DNA of 64,000 bases from positions 4,520,001-4,584,000 of the forward strand of contig CP020563.1 in the NCBI GenBank assembly GCA_002082585.1, written 5' to 3'. A program made the position numbers and the translations under genes. The notes below the pieces were generated by a model, which was not told the DNA's origin, did no database searches, and saw only the letters and a program-made list of their open reading frames with translations. Position 1 is the stretch's first letter. Each line of letters opens with the position of its first letter. The DNA is from Kitasatospora albolonga. GTDB lineage: Bacteria; Actinomycetota; Actinomycetes; Streptomycetales; Streptomycetaceae. Of this stretch, positions 52,166-59,800 are shown one piece after another.

Positions 52166-52474
52166 CTACTTCCCCTCCTGGCCCACCCGGTCGATCACCC
52201 AGTCCAGGCCGTGCGGCCCCGGATCGTACGAAGGCGCTTCCCGCCAGACGCGGCTGAAGCCGTCGACCAGGGCGGACCGGGCGTCCGCGCCGTCCGGCAG
52301 CCGGGAGCGCAGCAGCTCCAGCAGGAGCGGGGCGAGCAGATCGTAGAGCTCGCCGAGGGCGTCCCGGCTGCCGTGCGCGATCTGTACGAGGAGGTCGTCG
52401 ACGCGCCCCGCGACCCGGCCCGGGACGTCACAGGCTGTGGGAGGGGCCGGAAGGGCGTGCCCTGGCTGCTTCAC
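52166..52474 (-). CDS. Sigma-70 region 2-like protein, no region 4
   Basis: 102 residues. The core (about residues 22-75, VDDLLVQIAHGSRDALGELYDLLAPLLLELLRS) matches the start of ECF sigma factor region 2, but helix-turn-helix region 4 is absent, and the segment after it (LDWVIDRV) stops short of a region 2.4 DNA-contact helix. It may bind RNA polymerase or an anti-sigma factor without promoter recognition. The GTG at 52474 has TAGGCT 7 nt upstream (52482-52487), a good -10 for a leaderless start, whereas the GTG at 52492 lies inside GGAGGTG. Confidence 0.72.
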   Translation of the reverse strand: MKQPGHALPAPPTACDVPGRVAGRVDDLLVQIAHGSRDALGELYDLLAPLLLELLRSRLPDGADARSALVDGFSRVWREAPSYDPGPHGLDWVIDRVGQEGK

Positions 52475-52537
52475 ACGGCAGAGCCTAGCCACCTCCGGGA
52501 ACCGGCGTGATCCGGACGGAAGATCTACGGAAGATCC

Positions 52538-52780
52538 TCAGGTGGTGCGGTTCGCGGCCCGCTTGGGGGAGCTGAGCCAGACCGAGCGCACGACGCCCGC
52601 CCCGGCGATCAGGAAGCCGACCCCCATGAACATGCAGACCCCGTACGCGATCGGAGGGAACGGTTCCGTACCGAGGAAGAGCGGGGCCACCGTGACGAGA
52701 GTGGCCAGTGCGCCGACGAAAAAGACGATCGCGCCGACCTGAACCAGCCGGTCCCCGGCGCCTGAAGGAGTAGTACTCAC
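52538..52780 (-). CDS. Small membrane protein (80 aa)
   Basis: 80 residues with two hydrophobic helices (about 12-32 and 40-62) and a basic tail (SSPKRAANRTT). The N-terminus is Ser/Thr/Gly-rich. No family recognised. The GTG at 52780 is preceded by TACCCT and 6 nt (GGTGGG), the layout of a leaderless start; the GGGG there might act as a weak ribosome site instead. It lies 63 bp upstream of the sigma-like gene on the same strand. Confidence 0.75.
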   Translation of the reverse strand: MSTTPSGAGDRLVQVGAIVFFVGALATLVTVAPLFLGTEPFPPIAYGVCMFMGVGFLIAGAGVVRSVWLSSPKRAANRTT

Positions 52781-52959
52781 CCCACCAGGGTAGTTCCCAG
52801 CCCGGAGGAACACTCCGGCGACGTCTTGTCACCGGCCGCAGGGCCATTAGCCTGGGACCAGGCGGGTCACGGTGACCCGCTGTACTGCTATCCGGAGCCG
52901 TTGTTCGATGTCGAGCACGGCTCTTCCGCACATTGACGAGTACGAGGACGGGGACAGAC

Positions 52960-53343
52960 GTGCCCACCGGCAAGGTGAAGTGGTTCAACAGCGAGAAGGG
53001 CTTCGGCTTTCTCTCCCGCGACGACGGCGGTGACGTCTTCGTGCACTCGTCGGTACTCCCTGCCGGGGTCGACGCACTCAAGCCCGGCCAGCGTGTGGAG
53101 TTCGGCGTGGTCGCGGGCCAGCGCGGCGACCAGGCCCTGTCCGTGGTGGTCCTCGACCCCACCCCGTCCGTCGCCGCCGCCCAGCGCCGCAAGCCGGACG
53201 AGCTGGCGTCGATCGTGCAGGACCTGACGACGGTCCTGGAGAACATCACGCCCCAGCTGGAGCGAGGCCGCTACCCGGACAAGGCGGCCGGTGCGAAGAT
53301 CGCGGGCCTGCTGCGGGCGGTGGCGGACCAGCTGGACGTGTAG
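52960..53343 (+). CDS. Cold-shock domain protein with C-terminal extension
   Basis: 127 residues. The first 67 are a cold-shock domain with both RNA-binding motifs (KGFGFLS and VFVHSS) and the usual GKVKWFNSEKGFGF start. The remaining 60 residues are a conserved helical extension (ELASIVQDLTTVLENITPQLERGRYPD) not found in plain CspA; this longer form is common in actinobacteria. It probably binds single-stranded RNA or DNA. The GTG has GGGGA 6 nt upstream. Confidence 0.93.
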   Translation: MPTGKVKWFNSEKGFGFLSRDDGGDVFVHSSVLPAGVDALKPGQRVEFGVVAGQRGDQALSVVVLDPTPSVAAAQRRKPDELASIVQDLTTVLENITPQLERGRYPDKAAGAKIAGLLRAVADQLDV

Positions 53344-53355
53344 GAGCCCGACAGC

Positions 53356-53392
53356 GCTGAGGACCTCGTGCCAGGCGGCCGAGGTCTTCAGC
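53356..53392. terminator. Terminator after the cold-shock gene
   Basis: Arms 53356-53368 and 53380-53392 pair at 12 of 13 positions around an 11-nt loop, in the gap between convergent genes. Confidence 0.7.
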
Positions 53393-53422
53393 ACGTCCGG
53401 CCCCCTCGGTCTCCCGGGGGAC

Positions 53423-54034
53423 TCAGCTCCGGCTCTCCGCGAAGAGCCGCGCCGACCGGGCGAGGGCGGCCCGGACCGCGCCCCCACGCGTCAACGGGGC
53501 CCGGTCGACCCCGGCGAAGAGCGCGACGAGCGCGATGTCCGCGGCGAGGGCGCGCCCGGAGACCCGCACCACCACCTTCCTGCTCCCGCCGAACCCGGAC
53601 CGGGTGGCCGTGGCCGAGACCCCGGGGTCCTCGTCGTCGGCCTCCCGCCGCAGCACGAACTTCTTCCGGCCGGCCGCCCACAGCCGGTAGCGGTCCCCGC
53701 CGTACCGGAAGTGCAGCGCGCGGGCCCGGCGCGTCAGCCCGAACCGGTTGCGGCGCAGGTGGACCAGGGCGTCACCGACCCTGAGGACCGATCCGTTGAG
53801 CGTCGGCAGGTCCGCGGCCTCGGTGTGGATGCCGCGGGACTCGAACGTCGCCGTGGGGATCGACGGCCCGCGCACCTCGGAGACCAGGCCGCCGGGGGTG
53901 TTCTTCCTGGGCAGCGGTGCGGTGAGCACGATCTCGCCGAACTCCGGCGATGTGCCCCGGTAGCCCGTACGCCGCTCGTGGGTGCGGCCCTCCGCCCAGG
54001 CCCTCAGGGTGAATGCGGTCGCCGTGGTGTGCAC
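53423..54034 (-). CDS. Hypothetical protein, beta-rich
   Basis: 203 residues. No named domain is recognised. The middle is beta-rich with repeated short strands (LRVGDALVHLRRNRFGLTRRARALHFRYGG, KKFVLRREADDEDPG), the end is a helix (VALFAGVDRA). It looks like a small beta-sandwich, without signal or membrane segments. It starts 10 bp after the stop of a small helical protein gene, so the two are probably co-transcribed. The GTG at 54034 has no clear ribosome site, so the start is uncertain. Confidence 0.68.
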   Translation of the reverse strand: MHTTATAFTLRAWAEGRTHERRTGYRGTSPEFGEIVLTAPLPRKNTPGGLVSEVRGPSIPTATFESRGIHTEAADLPTLNGSVLRVGDALVHLRRNRFGLTRRARALHFRYGGDRYRLWAAGRKKFVLRREADDEDPGVSATATRSGFGGSRKVVVRVSGRALAADIALVALFAGVDRAPLTRGGAVRAALARSARLFAESRS

Positions 54035-54044
54035 CGGGCCGCCG

Positions 54045-54401
54045 TCAGTACGTTCTGAGGCTCGACGGGATGCGGCGGATGGTCGTGCCGCGCTCGACGT
54101 CCGTGGTGACGAGGATGTTCGCCGCCGAACCCAGCGCGCCCTTCTCCGTGTCGAGCCGTCCCAGGAGCGCCCTGACCTGACGTTCCCAGGTCGTGTGCGC
54201 CGTTTTCAGCCCCTTGCCCGTCGCCCAGCCGGCGAAGGTGCCGGCCGCGCTGGTCATGGAGGCGTCGGACCGGTTGCCGGCCTTCTTGGTGTTCGGCTGG
54301 AGTTCGGTCGCGATGGTGTTCGCCGCCGCGCGCTTCCGGGCCGGTGACGATGCCAGGTCGGGGCCGCCGCCCGGCCCGGCCCCGGTCTGCTCCGCTTTCA
54401 T
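54045..54401 (-). CDS. Small helical protein, WXG100-like (tentative)
   Basis: 118 residues. The first 45 are flexible (Gly/Ser/Pro); the rest is two helices around FAGWATGKGLKTAHTTWERQ, with Trp residues placed like WXG100-type secretion substrates, then a loop (TTDVERGTTIRRIPSS). The match is weak and no other type VII secretion genes are near. The ATG at 54401 has GGGGG 6 nt upstream and is preferred to an ATG at 54431. It is probably co-transcribed with the beta-rich hypothetical downstream. Confidence 0.6.
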   Translation of the reverse strand: MKAEQTGAGPGGGPDLASSPARKRAAANTIATELQPNTKKAGNRSDASMTSAAGTFAGWATGKGLKTAHTTWERQVRALLGRLDTEKGALGSAANILVTTDVERGTTIRRIPSSLRTY

Positions 54402-54458
54402 GCTCTGCCCCCGTGGTTCGTCGCTGTGCATCAGACCTCAGACGTCGGACTTCGGACC

Positions 54459-55352
54459 TCAGACGTCGGACGCCTGGGGGAACGCCAGTGCGTCCGGGCC
54501 GAGGGGCGGTACGAGCCCCTCGGCCGCCGCTCGGGTCAGCAGGCCCCGGACCGCCGCGTAGCCGTCCTCCCCGAGGTCGGCGGTGAACTCGTTCACGTAC
54601 AGGCCGATGTGCTGGTCCGCGACCGCCGGGTCCATCTCCTGGGCGTGCTCCTGGACGTACGGCCGCGAGACCTCCGGGTGGTCCCAGGCCAGCCGGACCG
54701 AGCTGCGGATCGTGTCGGCCAGGCGGCGCAGGGTCTCCTCGCCGAGGGACCGCTTGGCGATGATCGCGCCGAGGGGGATCGGGAGGCCGGTGGTGTCCTC
54801 CCAGTGGCGCCCCATGTCGGCCAGGTTGTGGAGCCCGAAATTCCGGTACGTGAAACGGGCCTCGTGGATGACGAGCCCGGCGTCCACCTTGCCGTCCCGG
54901 ACGGCGGGCATGATCTCGTCGAACGGCATCACCACGACCTCGCCGACCCCGCCCGGCACCCTCTCCGCCGCCCAGAGCCGGAACAGCAGGTACGCCGTCG
55001 AGCGCTCGCTCGGCACGGCCACCGTCCGGCCCGTCAGGTCGAGGCCCAGCTCCTTGGTGAGGACCAGCGGACCGCAGCCCCGGCCCAGCGCCCCGCCGCA
55101 CGGCAGGAGCGCGTACTCGTCCAGCACCCAGGGCAGGACCGCGTACGAGACCTTCAGGACGTCCAGTTCGCCGCGCTCGGCCATGCCGTTGGTGACGTCG
55201 ATGTCCGCGAAGGTCACGTCCAGGGCAGGCGCGCCGGGGACCCGGCCGTGGGCCCAGGCGTCGAAGACGAAGGTGTCGTTGGGGCAGGGCGAGAAGGCGA
55301 TCTCGATCGGGCCCGGGGCGGAGTCGGTGGCGGTCTCGGTGTCGGTCGTCAT
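54459..55352 (-). CDS. mqnD: 1,4-dihydroxy-6-naphthoate synthase (futalosine menaquinone pathway)
   Basis: 297 residues of the MqnA/MqnD/SBP-like family. It turns cyclic dehypoxanthine futalosine into 1,4-dihydroxy-6-naphthoate, a menaquinone precursor. The signature IAFSPCPNDTFVFDAW is at the N-terminus, then VPSERSTAYLLFRLW and a late HIGLYVNEFTADLG. It lacks a signal peptide, as expected for a cytosolic enzyme. It lies 7 bp after mqnB on the same strand. Other mqn genes are outside the window. Confidence 0.95.
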   Translation of the reverse strand: MTTDTETATDSAPGPIEIAFSPCPNDTFVFDAWAHGRVPGAPALDVTFADIDVTNGMAERGELDVLKVSYAVLPWVLDEYALLPCGGALGRGCGPLVLTKELGLDLTGRTVAVPSERSTAYLLFRLWAAERVPGGVGEVVVMPFDEIMPAVRDGKVDAGLVIHEARFTYRNFGLHNLADMGRHWEDTTGLPIPLGAIIAKRSLGEETLRRLADTIRSSVRLAWDHPEVSRPYVQEHAQEMDPAVADQHIGLYVNEFTADLGEDGYAAVRGLLTRAAAEGLVPPLGPDALAFPQASDV

Positions 55353-55359
55353 GCCGGGT

Positions 55360-56112
55360 TCAACCTTCCAGGTCCTCGTGGCTGTTCCTGCCCTTCCAGC
55401 CCTCCAGTACGGGAGCCGCCTTCCCGAACGCCTGCGTGAGCGCGGCCAGCGCGTCGCCGATGCGCCAGGCGGCCCGGTCGCGGGGCCCGACGGTGTTCGA
55501 CACGGCCCGCAGCTCCAGCACGGGCACCCCGGCCCGGTCGGCCGCCTCCGCCACCCCGAAGCCCTCCATCGCCTCGGCCAGCGCACCCGGGTGCGCGGCG
55601 AGCAGGGCGGCGGTGCGGTCGGCGGTGCCGGTCACGGTGGAGACGGTGAGCACGGGGCCGGGCGCGGCGCCGGTGGCCGCCGCCACCTCCCGTACCAGCG
55701 CGGGCGGCGGGGTGAAGCGGTCCCGGCCGAAGCCGAGCGCGGTGACGGGCAGGAAGCCGTCCGGGGTCTCGGCGCCCAGGTCCGCCGCCACGATGCCGCT
55801 CGCCACGACGAGCGAGCCGAGCGGGGCGGCGGGGGCGAACCCGCCACCGATCCCGGCGGAGACGACGAGCCCGTACGGTCGCGGGGGCGTTCCCCCGCAC
55901 GAAGCCGAAGCCGGGGCCGGAGTAGCCCTCGCCAGGGCGAAGGCCGTCGCCGCCGCTGCCGCCGACGGGCCCGCTCCGCCCGCCAGGACGTCGAACGCGC
56001 CGCTGCGGTGCAGCTCGGCCCCCGGCAGGGCGAGCGTCTCCGGGGTGCCTCCGAACGCACGCGTGACCGCGTCCCGTTCCACCGGGACCGCGGTCACGAC
56101 GAGCACACGCAC
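55360..56112 (-). CDS. mqnB: Futalosine hydrolase
   Basis: 250 residues, nucleoside phosphorylase/hydrolase fold (PNP/UDP family). It splits futalosine into dehypoxanthine futalosine and hypoxanthine. Recognisable parts: VVTAVPVERDAVTRAF at the start, SAGIGGGFAP in the middle and the EAMEGFGVAEAADRAGVP block that binds the ribose. The GTG start is used. First gene of the mqnB-mqnD pair; streptomycetes use this pathway instead of the classical men pathway. Confidence 0.94.
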   Translation of the reverse strand: MRVLVVTAVPVERDAVTRAFGGTPETLALPGAELHRSGAFDVLAGGAGPSAAAAATAFALARATPAPASASCGGTPPRPYGLVVSAGIGGGFAPAAPLGSLVVASGIVAADLGAETPDGFLPVTALGFGRDRFTPPPALVREVAAATGAAPGPVLTVSTVTGTADRTAALLAAHPGALAEAMEGFGVAEAADRAGVPVLELRAVSNTVGPRDRAAWRIGDALAALTQAFGKAAPVLEGWKGRNSHEDLEG

Positions 56113-56157
56113 AGGGAGAGCCTCAGGACTTCTTCCGGTCCTTCTTCTTGCCGCTTC

Positions 56158-56631
56158 TTACTTCTTCTTGAACTCGAACTGCCAGATGCCGGTGAGCTTG
56201 CCGTCGGTCTCCACGATGGAGACGTTCGTCTTGCTGGAGGGCTCGCCCGTCTGGCTGGCGAAGAAGGCGCTGCCGGGGATCGTCCGGTAGGTCTTCTTGA
56301 ACGGCTCCGGCTCGGCCTGCTGGCCGTTGATGAAGAGCGTCCAGCCGTTCTCGGCGATCTCGGGGTCGACACCGAAGCGGACCTGGTCGTCCATCGCGAC
56401 CTCGACGACCTTGTCGGCCTTCTTGTTCAGGCAGCCCTGGATCAGCGATTCCTTGATCGGGTCGCCGTCGTTGTAGCAGGCGGCCTCGGTGTTCACCGAG
56501 GCGGTGCCGACCGTCACGGTGGCGAGCGGCGTCGGCTTGTCGCAGGCGGACAGGACAAGGAGTCCCGCGGACACGGCACCAAGAGCGACGCCGATTCGAC
56601 GGCCCTTACCGGAGAAGAACGCAACGGTCAT
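56158..56631 (-). CDS. DUF2771 lipoprotein
   Basis: 157 residues. Lipobox VLSAC with Cys near residue 30, then a DUF2771 domain (VTVGTASVNTEAACYNDGDPI, then ENGWTLFINGQQAEPEPFKKTYR). It is exported and anchored outside. Function unknown. Two further Cys residues (in AACYND and QGCLNK) probably form a disulfide. The C-terminus ends in KKK. It sits 45 bp upstream of mqnB on the same strand and may be co-transcribed. Confidence 0.9.
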   Translation of the reverse strand: MTVAFFSGKGRRIGVALGAVSAGLLVLSACDKPTPLATVTVGTASVNTEAACYNDGDPIKESLIQGCLNKKADKVVEVAMDDQVRFGVDPEIAENGWTLFINGQQAEPEPFKKTYRTIPGSAFFASQTGEPSSKTNVSIVETDGKLTGIWQFEFKKK

Positions 56632-56658
56632 GGGCCGAAGGCTATCGGTCCCCTCCGC

Positions 56659-58104
56659 TCACGCCACGCGGGGGTGCGGCGAGCCGCGCCGCGCGGCCCC
56701 CAGGAGGCCCCGTACGGAGGCGGCCGCGCCGAGGGCGAGAATGCCCGCGGCGACCGACATGCCGAGCACCGCGTTGAGCGGCAGGGCGATCCCGATGCCG
56801 CCGCCGACCACCCACGCCATCTGGAGCAGCGTCTCGGACCGGGCGAACGCGGAGGTGCGGACCTCCTCGGGGACGTCCCGCTGGATCATCGCGTCCAGCG
56901 ACAGCTTCGACAGGGCCTGGGTGAACCCGGCGACCGCGCCGAGCGCGGCGACCAGCGCGGTGGAGAAGAACACCGCGGCGAGCACCGCCGTGCCCAGGGC
57001 GAGCCCCAGCACCGTCGCGATGATCACCTCGGGCCCGCGCGCCCGGAGCCACGCGCCCACCGCCGTACCGCAGGCGTTCCCGGCCCCCGCCGACACGCCG
57101 ACGATGGCGAGCGAGACGGCCGCGCTCTGGCCCGCCATCGGGTGCTCGCGCAGCAGGAACGCCAGGAAGAAGATCAGGAAGCCGGAGAGGGCCCGGTGCG
57201 CCGCGTTGGCCTGGAGGCCGTGGAGCACCGACCCGCCGACGGACCTCAGGCCGGGCGGGCGCTCCCTGGGCGGTTTCTCCCCGTTGCCTTTTCTGCCGCG
57301 CTGCTGCTGGGGGGCGGCGGAGCGGCGTACGGGCTCCGCGCGGTGCGGGAGGTGCGGGTGGTCCTGGGGGTCGATCAGGCGGGCCCGGCGCTCGCCCTTG
57401 GCGGAGTCGACCTTGGGCGGCAGCGTGAAGGCGAGGAAGGTGCCCACGATGAAGATCGCGCAGGCGCCGTAGAGCGGCCAGGCGGAGCCGATGGTCTGGA
57501 GGCCGGCCCCGATCGGGGCCGCCACCCCCGTGGCGAGCAGCCCCGCCAGGGTGACCCGTGAGTTGGCTTTGACCAGGGAGAACTTGGGTGGCAGCAGCCG
57601 TGGCACGACCGCGCTGCGGACCACCCCGTACGCCTTCGAGGAGACCAGCACCCCCAGCGCGGCCGGATACAGCTCCAGGCCGCCGGTGGCGACCGCGCCC
57701 GACATGGTGATCGCCAGCAGCGCGCGGGCCAGCATCGCGCCCGCCATCGCGGCCCGGCGGCCGTGCGGCAGCCGGTCCAGCAGCGGGCCGATCACCGGGG
57801 CGAGCAGGGTGAAGGGGGCCATGGTGATGGCGAGGTAGAGCGCGACGCGCCCGCGCGCCTCGTCCGTGGGCACGGAGAAGAAGACGGTGGAGGCGAGGGC
57901 GACGGTGATCATGACGTCACCCGCGCCGTTCACCGCGTGCAGTTCGATGAGTTTGCCGAGGCCGGACTCCCCGGCGCCATGGGCGTGCGTCGCCTTGCGG
58001 ATACCCCGCGCCGCACCGGTGAACGGGGTGCGCAGGGCACGGCCCGTCGCCCGTCCCGCCCTGCGGAACGGGCCGGGACCGTCGTGCGACCTGGCGGCAG
58101 TCAC
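56659..58104 (-). CDS. MFS transporter
   Basis: 481 residues with about 12 helices. A 60-residue cytoplasmic N-terminus (basic) and a long central loop (about 245-300, Pro/Arg/Gln-rich, SAAPQQQRGRKGNGEKPPRE) are unusual. Helices around LLAPVIGPLLDRLPHGRRAAM give an MFS-like loop motif. Substrate unknown. The GTG at 58104 has CACTAT 6 nt upstream (minus strand), a possible leaderless -10. It lies 27 bp from the DUF2771 gene on the same strand. Confidence 0.88.
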   Translation of the reverse strand: MTAARSHDGPGPFRRAGRATGRALRTPFTGAARGIRKATHAHGAGESGLGKLIELHAVNGAGDVMITVALASTVFFSVPTDEARGRVALYLAITMAPFTLLAPVIGPLLDRLPHGRRAAMAGAMLARALLAITMSGAVATGGLELYPAALGVLVSSKAYGVVRSAVVPRLLPPKFSLVKANSRVTLAGLLATGVAAPIGAGLQTIGSAWPLYGACAIFIVGTFLAFTLPPKVDSAKGERRARLIDPQDHPHLPHRAEPVRRSAAPQQQRGRKGNGEKPPRERPPGLRSVGGSVLHGLQANAAHRALSGFLIFFLAFLLREHPMAGQSAAVSLAIVGVSAGAGNACGTAVGAWLRARGPEVIIATVLGLALGTAVLAAVFFSTALVAALGAVAGFTQALSKLSLDAMIQRDVPEEVRTSAFARSETLLQMAWVVGGGIGIALPLNAVLGMSVAAGILALGAAASVRGLLGAARRGSPHPRVA

Positions 58105-58623
58105 TCCGTCATAGTGCCCCAACCCCGGCCGGTATGAACGGTGATCGGCCGGGGACTCGCGTGTGACGCCCTGTCGGACCAGCCCGCCCCGCCGCCGTCC
58201 CGTGCCCGGCCGGTGGTGTTCGGCCCGTGCCCGCCCGGCGGTGTGAGGAGGGGCCCGGCGGGGTGGCGCAAGTCCGCCGGGGCGGGGGTGGCCGGATGTC
58301 GGAGGGCGCGCGGACGCTCCCGGGCGGGTGTCCGGGGGCCGGGCGCCGGAGCACGGATACGGCACGTTTGGGGCGGGCAGGTGGGCGCGGAGCGGCGGAG
58401 AGGGTAGCGTGCGTAACGCGCCACCGGCGGTTGTTCTTGGCCGCGCGCCTCTCCGCGATCCCGCAGAATGGGTGGCAGAAGGCGCGCCCGAGGCAGGCAC
58501 AACGGGTGTGGACGTCGACGCGGCCCCCAGGTCCGCTCCGCCCGCAGCTGTCTGGCCGAAAACGGCAATCGTGCAGCAGCTGGCGCGCTCGTGAGACTGG
58601 CGTATGGAGAGAAGCGAAGACCT
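58105..58623. other. Non-coding stretch between MFS and DUF3027 genes
   Basis: 519 bp between divergent genes, with no ORF that is convincing by codon bias or ribosome site. It should contain both promoters. I see no operator or riboswitch. A candidate 88-residue frame (58328-58594) is listed as rejected. A non-coding RNA cannot be excluded. Confidence 0.45.
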
Positions 58624-59562
58624 GTGAGTGCTGCGACGACGCGAAGCCGTACGGCCCGTACCGCCCGTACCCCCGTTCCCGACCGCCTGTGTGCCGAGGC
58701 GGTGGACCTCGCGCGCGCGGCGGCGGAGGAAGCCGCCGCGCCCGGTGTGGTCGGTGAGCATGCCGGTGTGGTCTCCGAGGGGGACCGCGTCGTCACGCAC
58801 TACTTCGAGTCCAAGGACCCCGGCTACCGGGGTTGGCGCTGGGCCGTGACCGTCGCTCGGGCCTCCCGTGCGAAGAACGTCACCCTGGACGAAACGGTGC
58901 TGCTGCCGGGGCCCGACGCGCTCCTGGCCCCGGAGTGGGTGCCGTGGAGCGAGCGGCTGCGCCCCGGCGACATGGGCCCCGGCGACCTGCTGCCGACCGA
59001 GGCGGAGGACCTGCGCCTGGAGCCGGGCTGGACCGGCGAGGACGAGCCGCCGCCGAACTCGGCCGTCTCCGACGAGCTGGCGGAGCTCGTCGACTCGGAG
59101 GACGCCGAGCTGACGGACCGGCCGGTGGCCGCCACCACCCGGGGCTCCATCGCCGCCGTCGCCGACGAGCTGGGTACGCGGCGGGCGCGGGTGCTGTCGC
59201 GGTACGGGCTGTACGAGGCGGCCGACCGCTGGGACGAGGCGTTCGGCCCGAACACCCCGATGGCACAGGCGGCCCCGGCCACCTGTGTGAGCTGCGCGTT
59301 CCTGATCCCGATGGCGGGCTCGCTGAAGCAGGCGTTCGGGGTCTGCGCGAACGAGTTCGGCCCGGCGGACGGGCATGTGGTGTCGCTGGCATACGGGTGC
59401 GGGGGGCACTCGGAGGCGGCGGTGATGCCGAAGCCGGTGCGGCCGGCGGAGCATGCGCTGGACACGATGCGGGTGGACGAGTACGCGCTCCGCCCCGAGC
59501 GCGGGGGCGGCTCGGTGCCGTCCGAGGCCGACGGCGCGTCGGAGGACCTGGGCCACTCGTAG
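58624..59562 (+). CDS. DUF3027 protein
   Basis: 312 residues, DUF3027 family across about residues 20-290: LCAEAVDLARAAAEEAA, GDRVVTHYFESKDPGYRGWRWAVTVARAS and the two-Cys CVSCAFLIPMAGSLKQAFGVCANEFGPADG block, which may hold a metal. The family is restricted to actinobacteria, and it has no known function. The GTG at 58624 is chosen because the domain begins soon after; the ribosome site is weak (GAGAAG). The stop is followed by a long inverted repeat. Confidence 0.9.
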   Translation: MSAATTRSRTARTARTPVPDRLCAEAVDLARAAAEEAAAPGVVGEHAGVVSEGDRVVTHYFESKDPGYRGWRWAVTVARASRAKNVTLDETVLLPGPDALLAPEWVPWSERLRPGDMGPGDLLPTEAEDLRLEPGWTGEDEPPPNSAVSDELAELVDSEDAELTDRPVAATTRGSIAAVADELGTRRARVLSRYGLYEAADRWDEAFGPNTPMAQAAPATCVSCAFLIPMAGSLKQAFGVCANEFGPADGHVVSLAYGCGGHSEAAVMPKPVRPAEHALDTMRVDEYALRPERGGGSVPSEADGASEDLGHS

Positions 59563-59577
59563 TGGCGGTCACCCGAT

Positions 59578-59713
59578 CCAGCCCGTCCGGCGTTTGAGGA
59601 CGGAACCGTCGACGTGGTGTCGGGCATCTCTGCGGGGTGCTGGGCCCCAGGGCCCTTGTTTCGTGCCCGCCCACCCAGCCGAGGGTTCCGTCCTCAAACG
59701 CCGGACGGGCTGG
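59578..59713. repeat. 30-bp perfect inverted repeat flanking 76 bp
   Basis: Arms 59578-59607 and 59684-59713 are exact reverse complements over 30 bp. The inner 76 bp contain a small GGGCCC-type palindrome. The arms include GTCCGGCGTTTGAGGAC, a sequence type dispersed in many streptomycete genomes. It may be a terminator, a recombination site or a mobile-repeat remnant. Confidence 0.9.
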
Positions 59714-59800
59714 GTGGCACGGTACCTTCGGGCGCACACTGGGCGGCAGGTACGGAACACAGGCGCAGCCACCCCCACCACGGCGGACGGAGTCGACAGC

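Noticed and set aside
54459..55586. Longer MqnD start reaching into mqnB
   Set aside because: The extension reads through mqnB in another frame; the ATG at 55352 begins just before the conserved domain.
58328..58594. Possible 88-residue gene before the DUF3027 gene
   Set aside because: No ribosome site and no recognisable domain; kept as non-coding.
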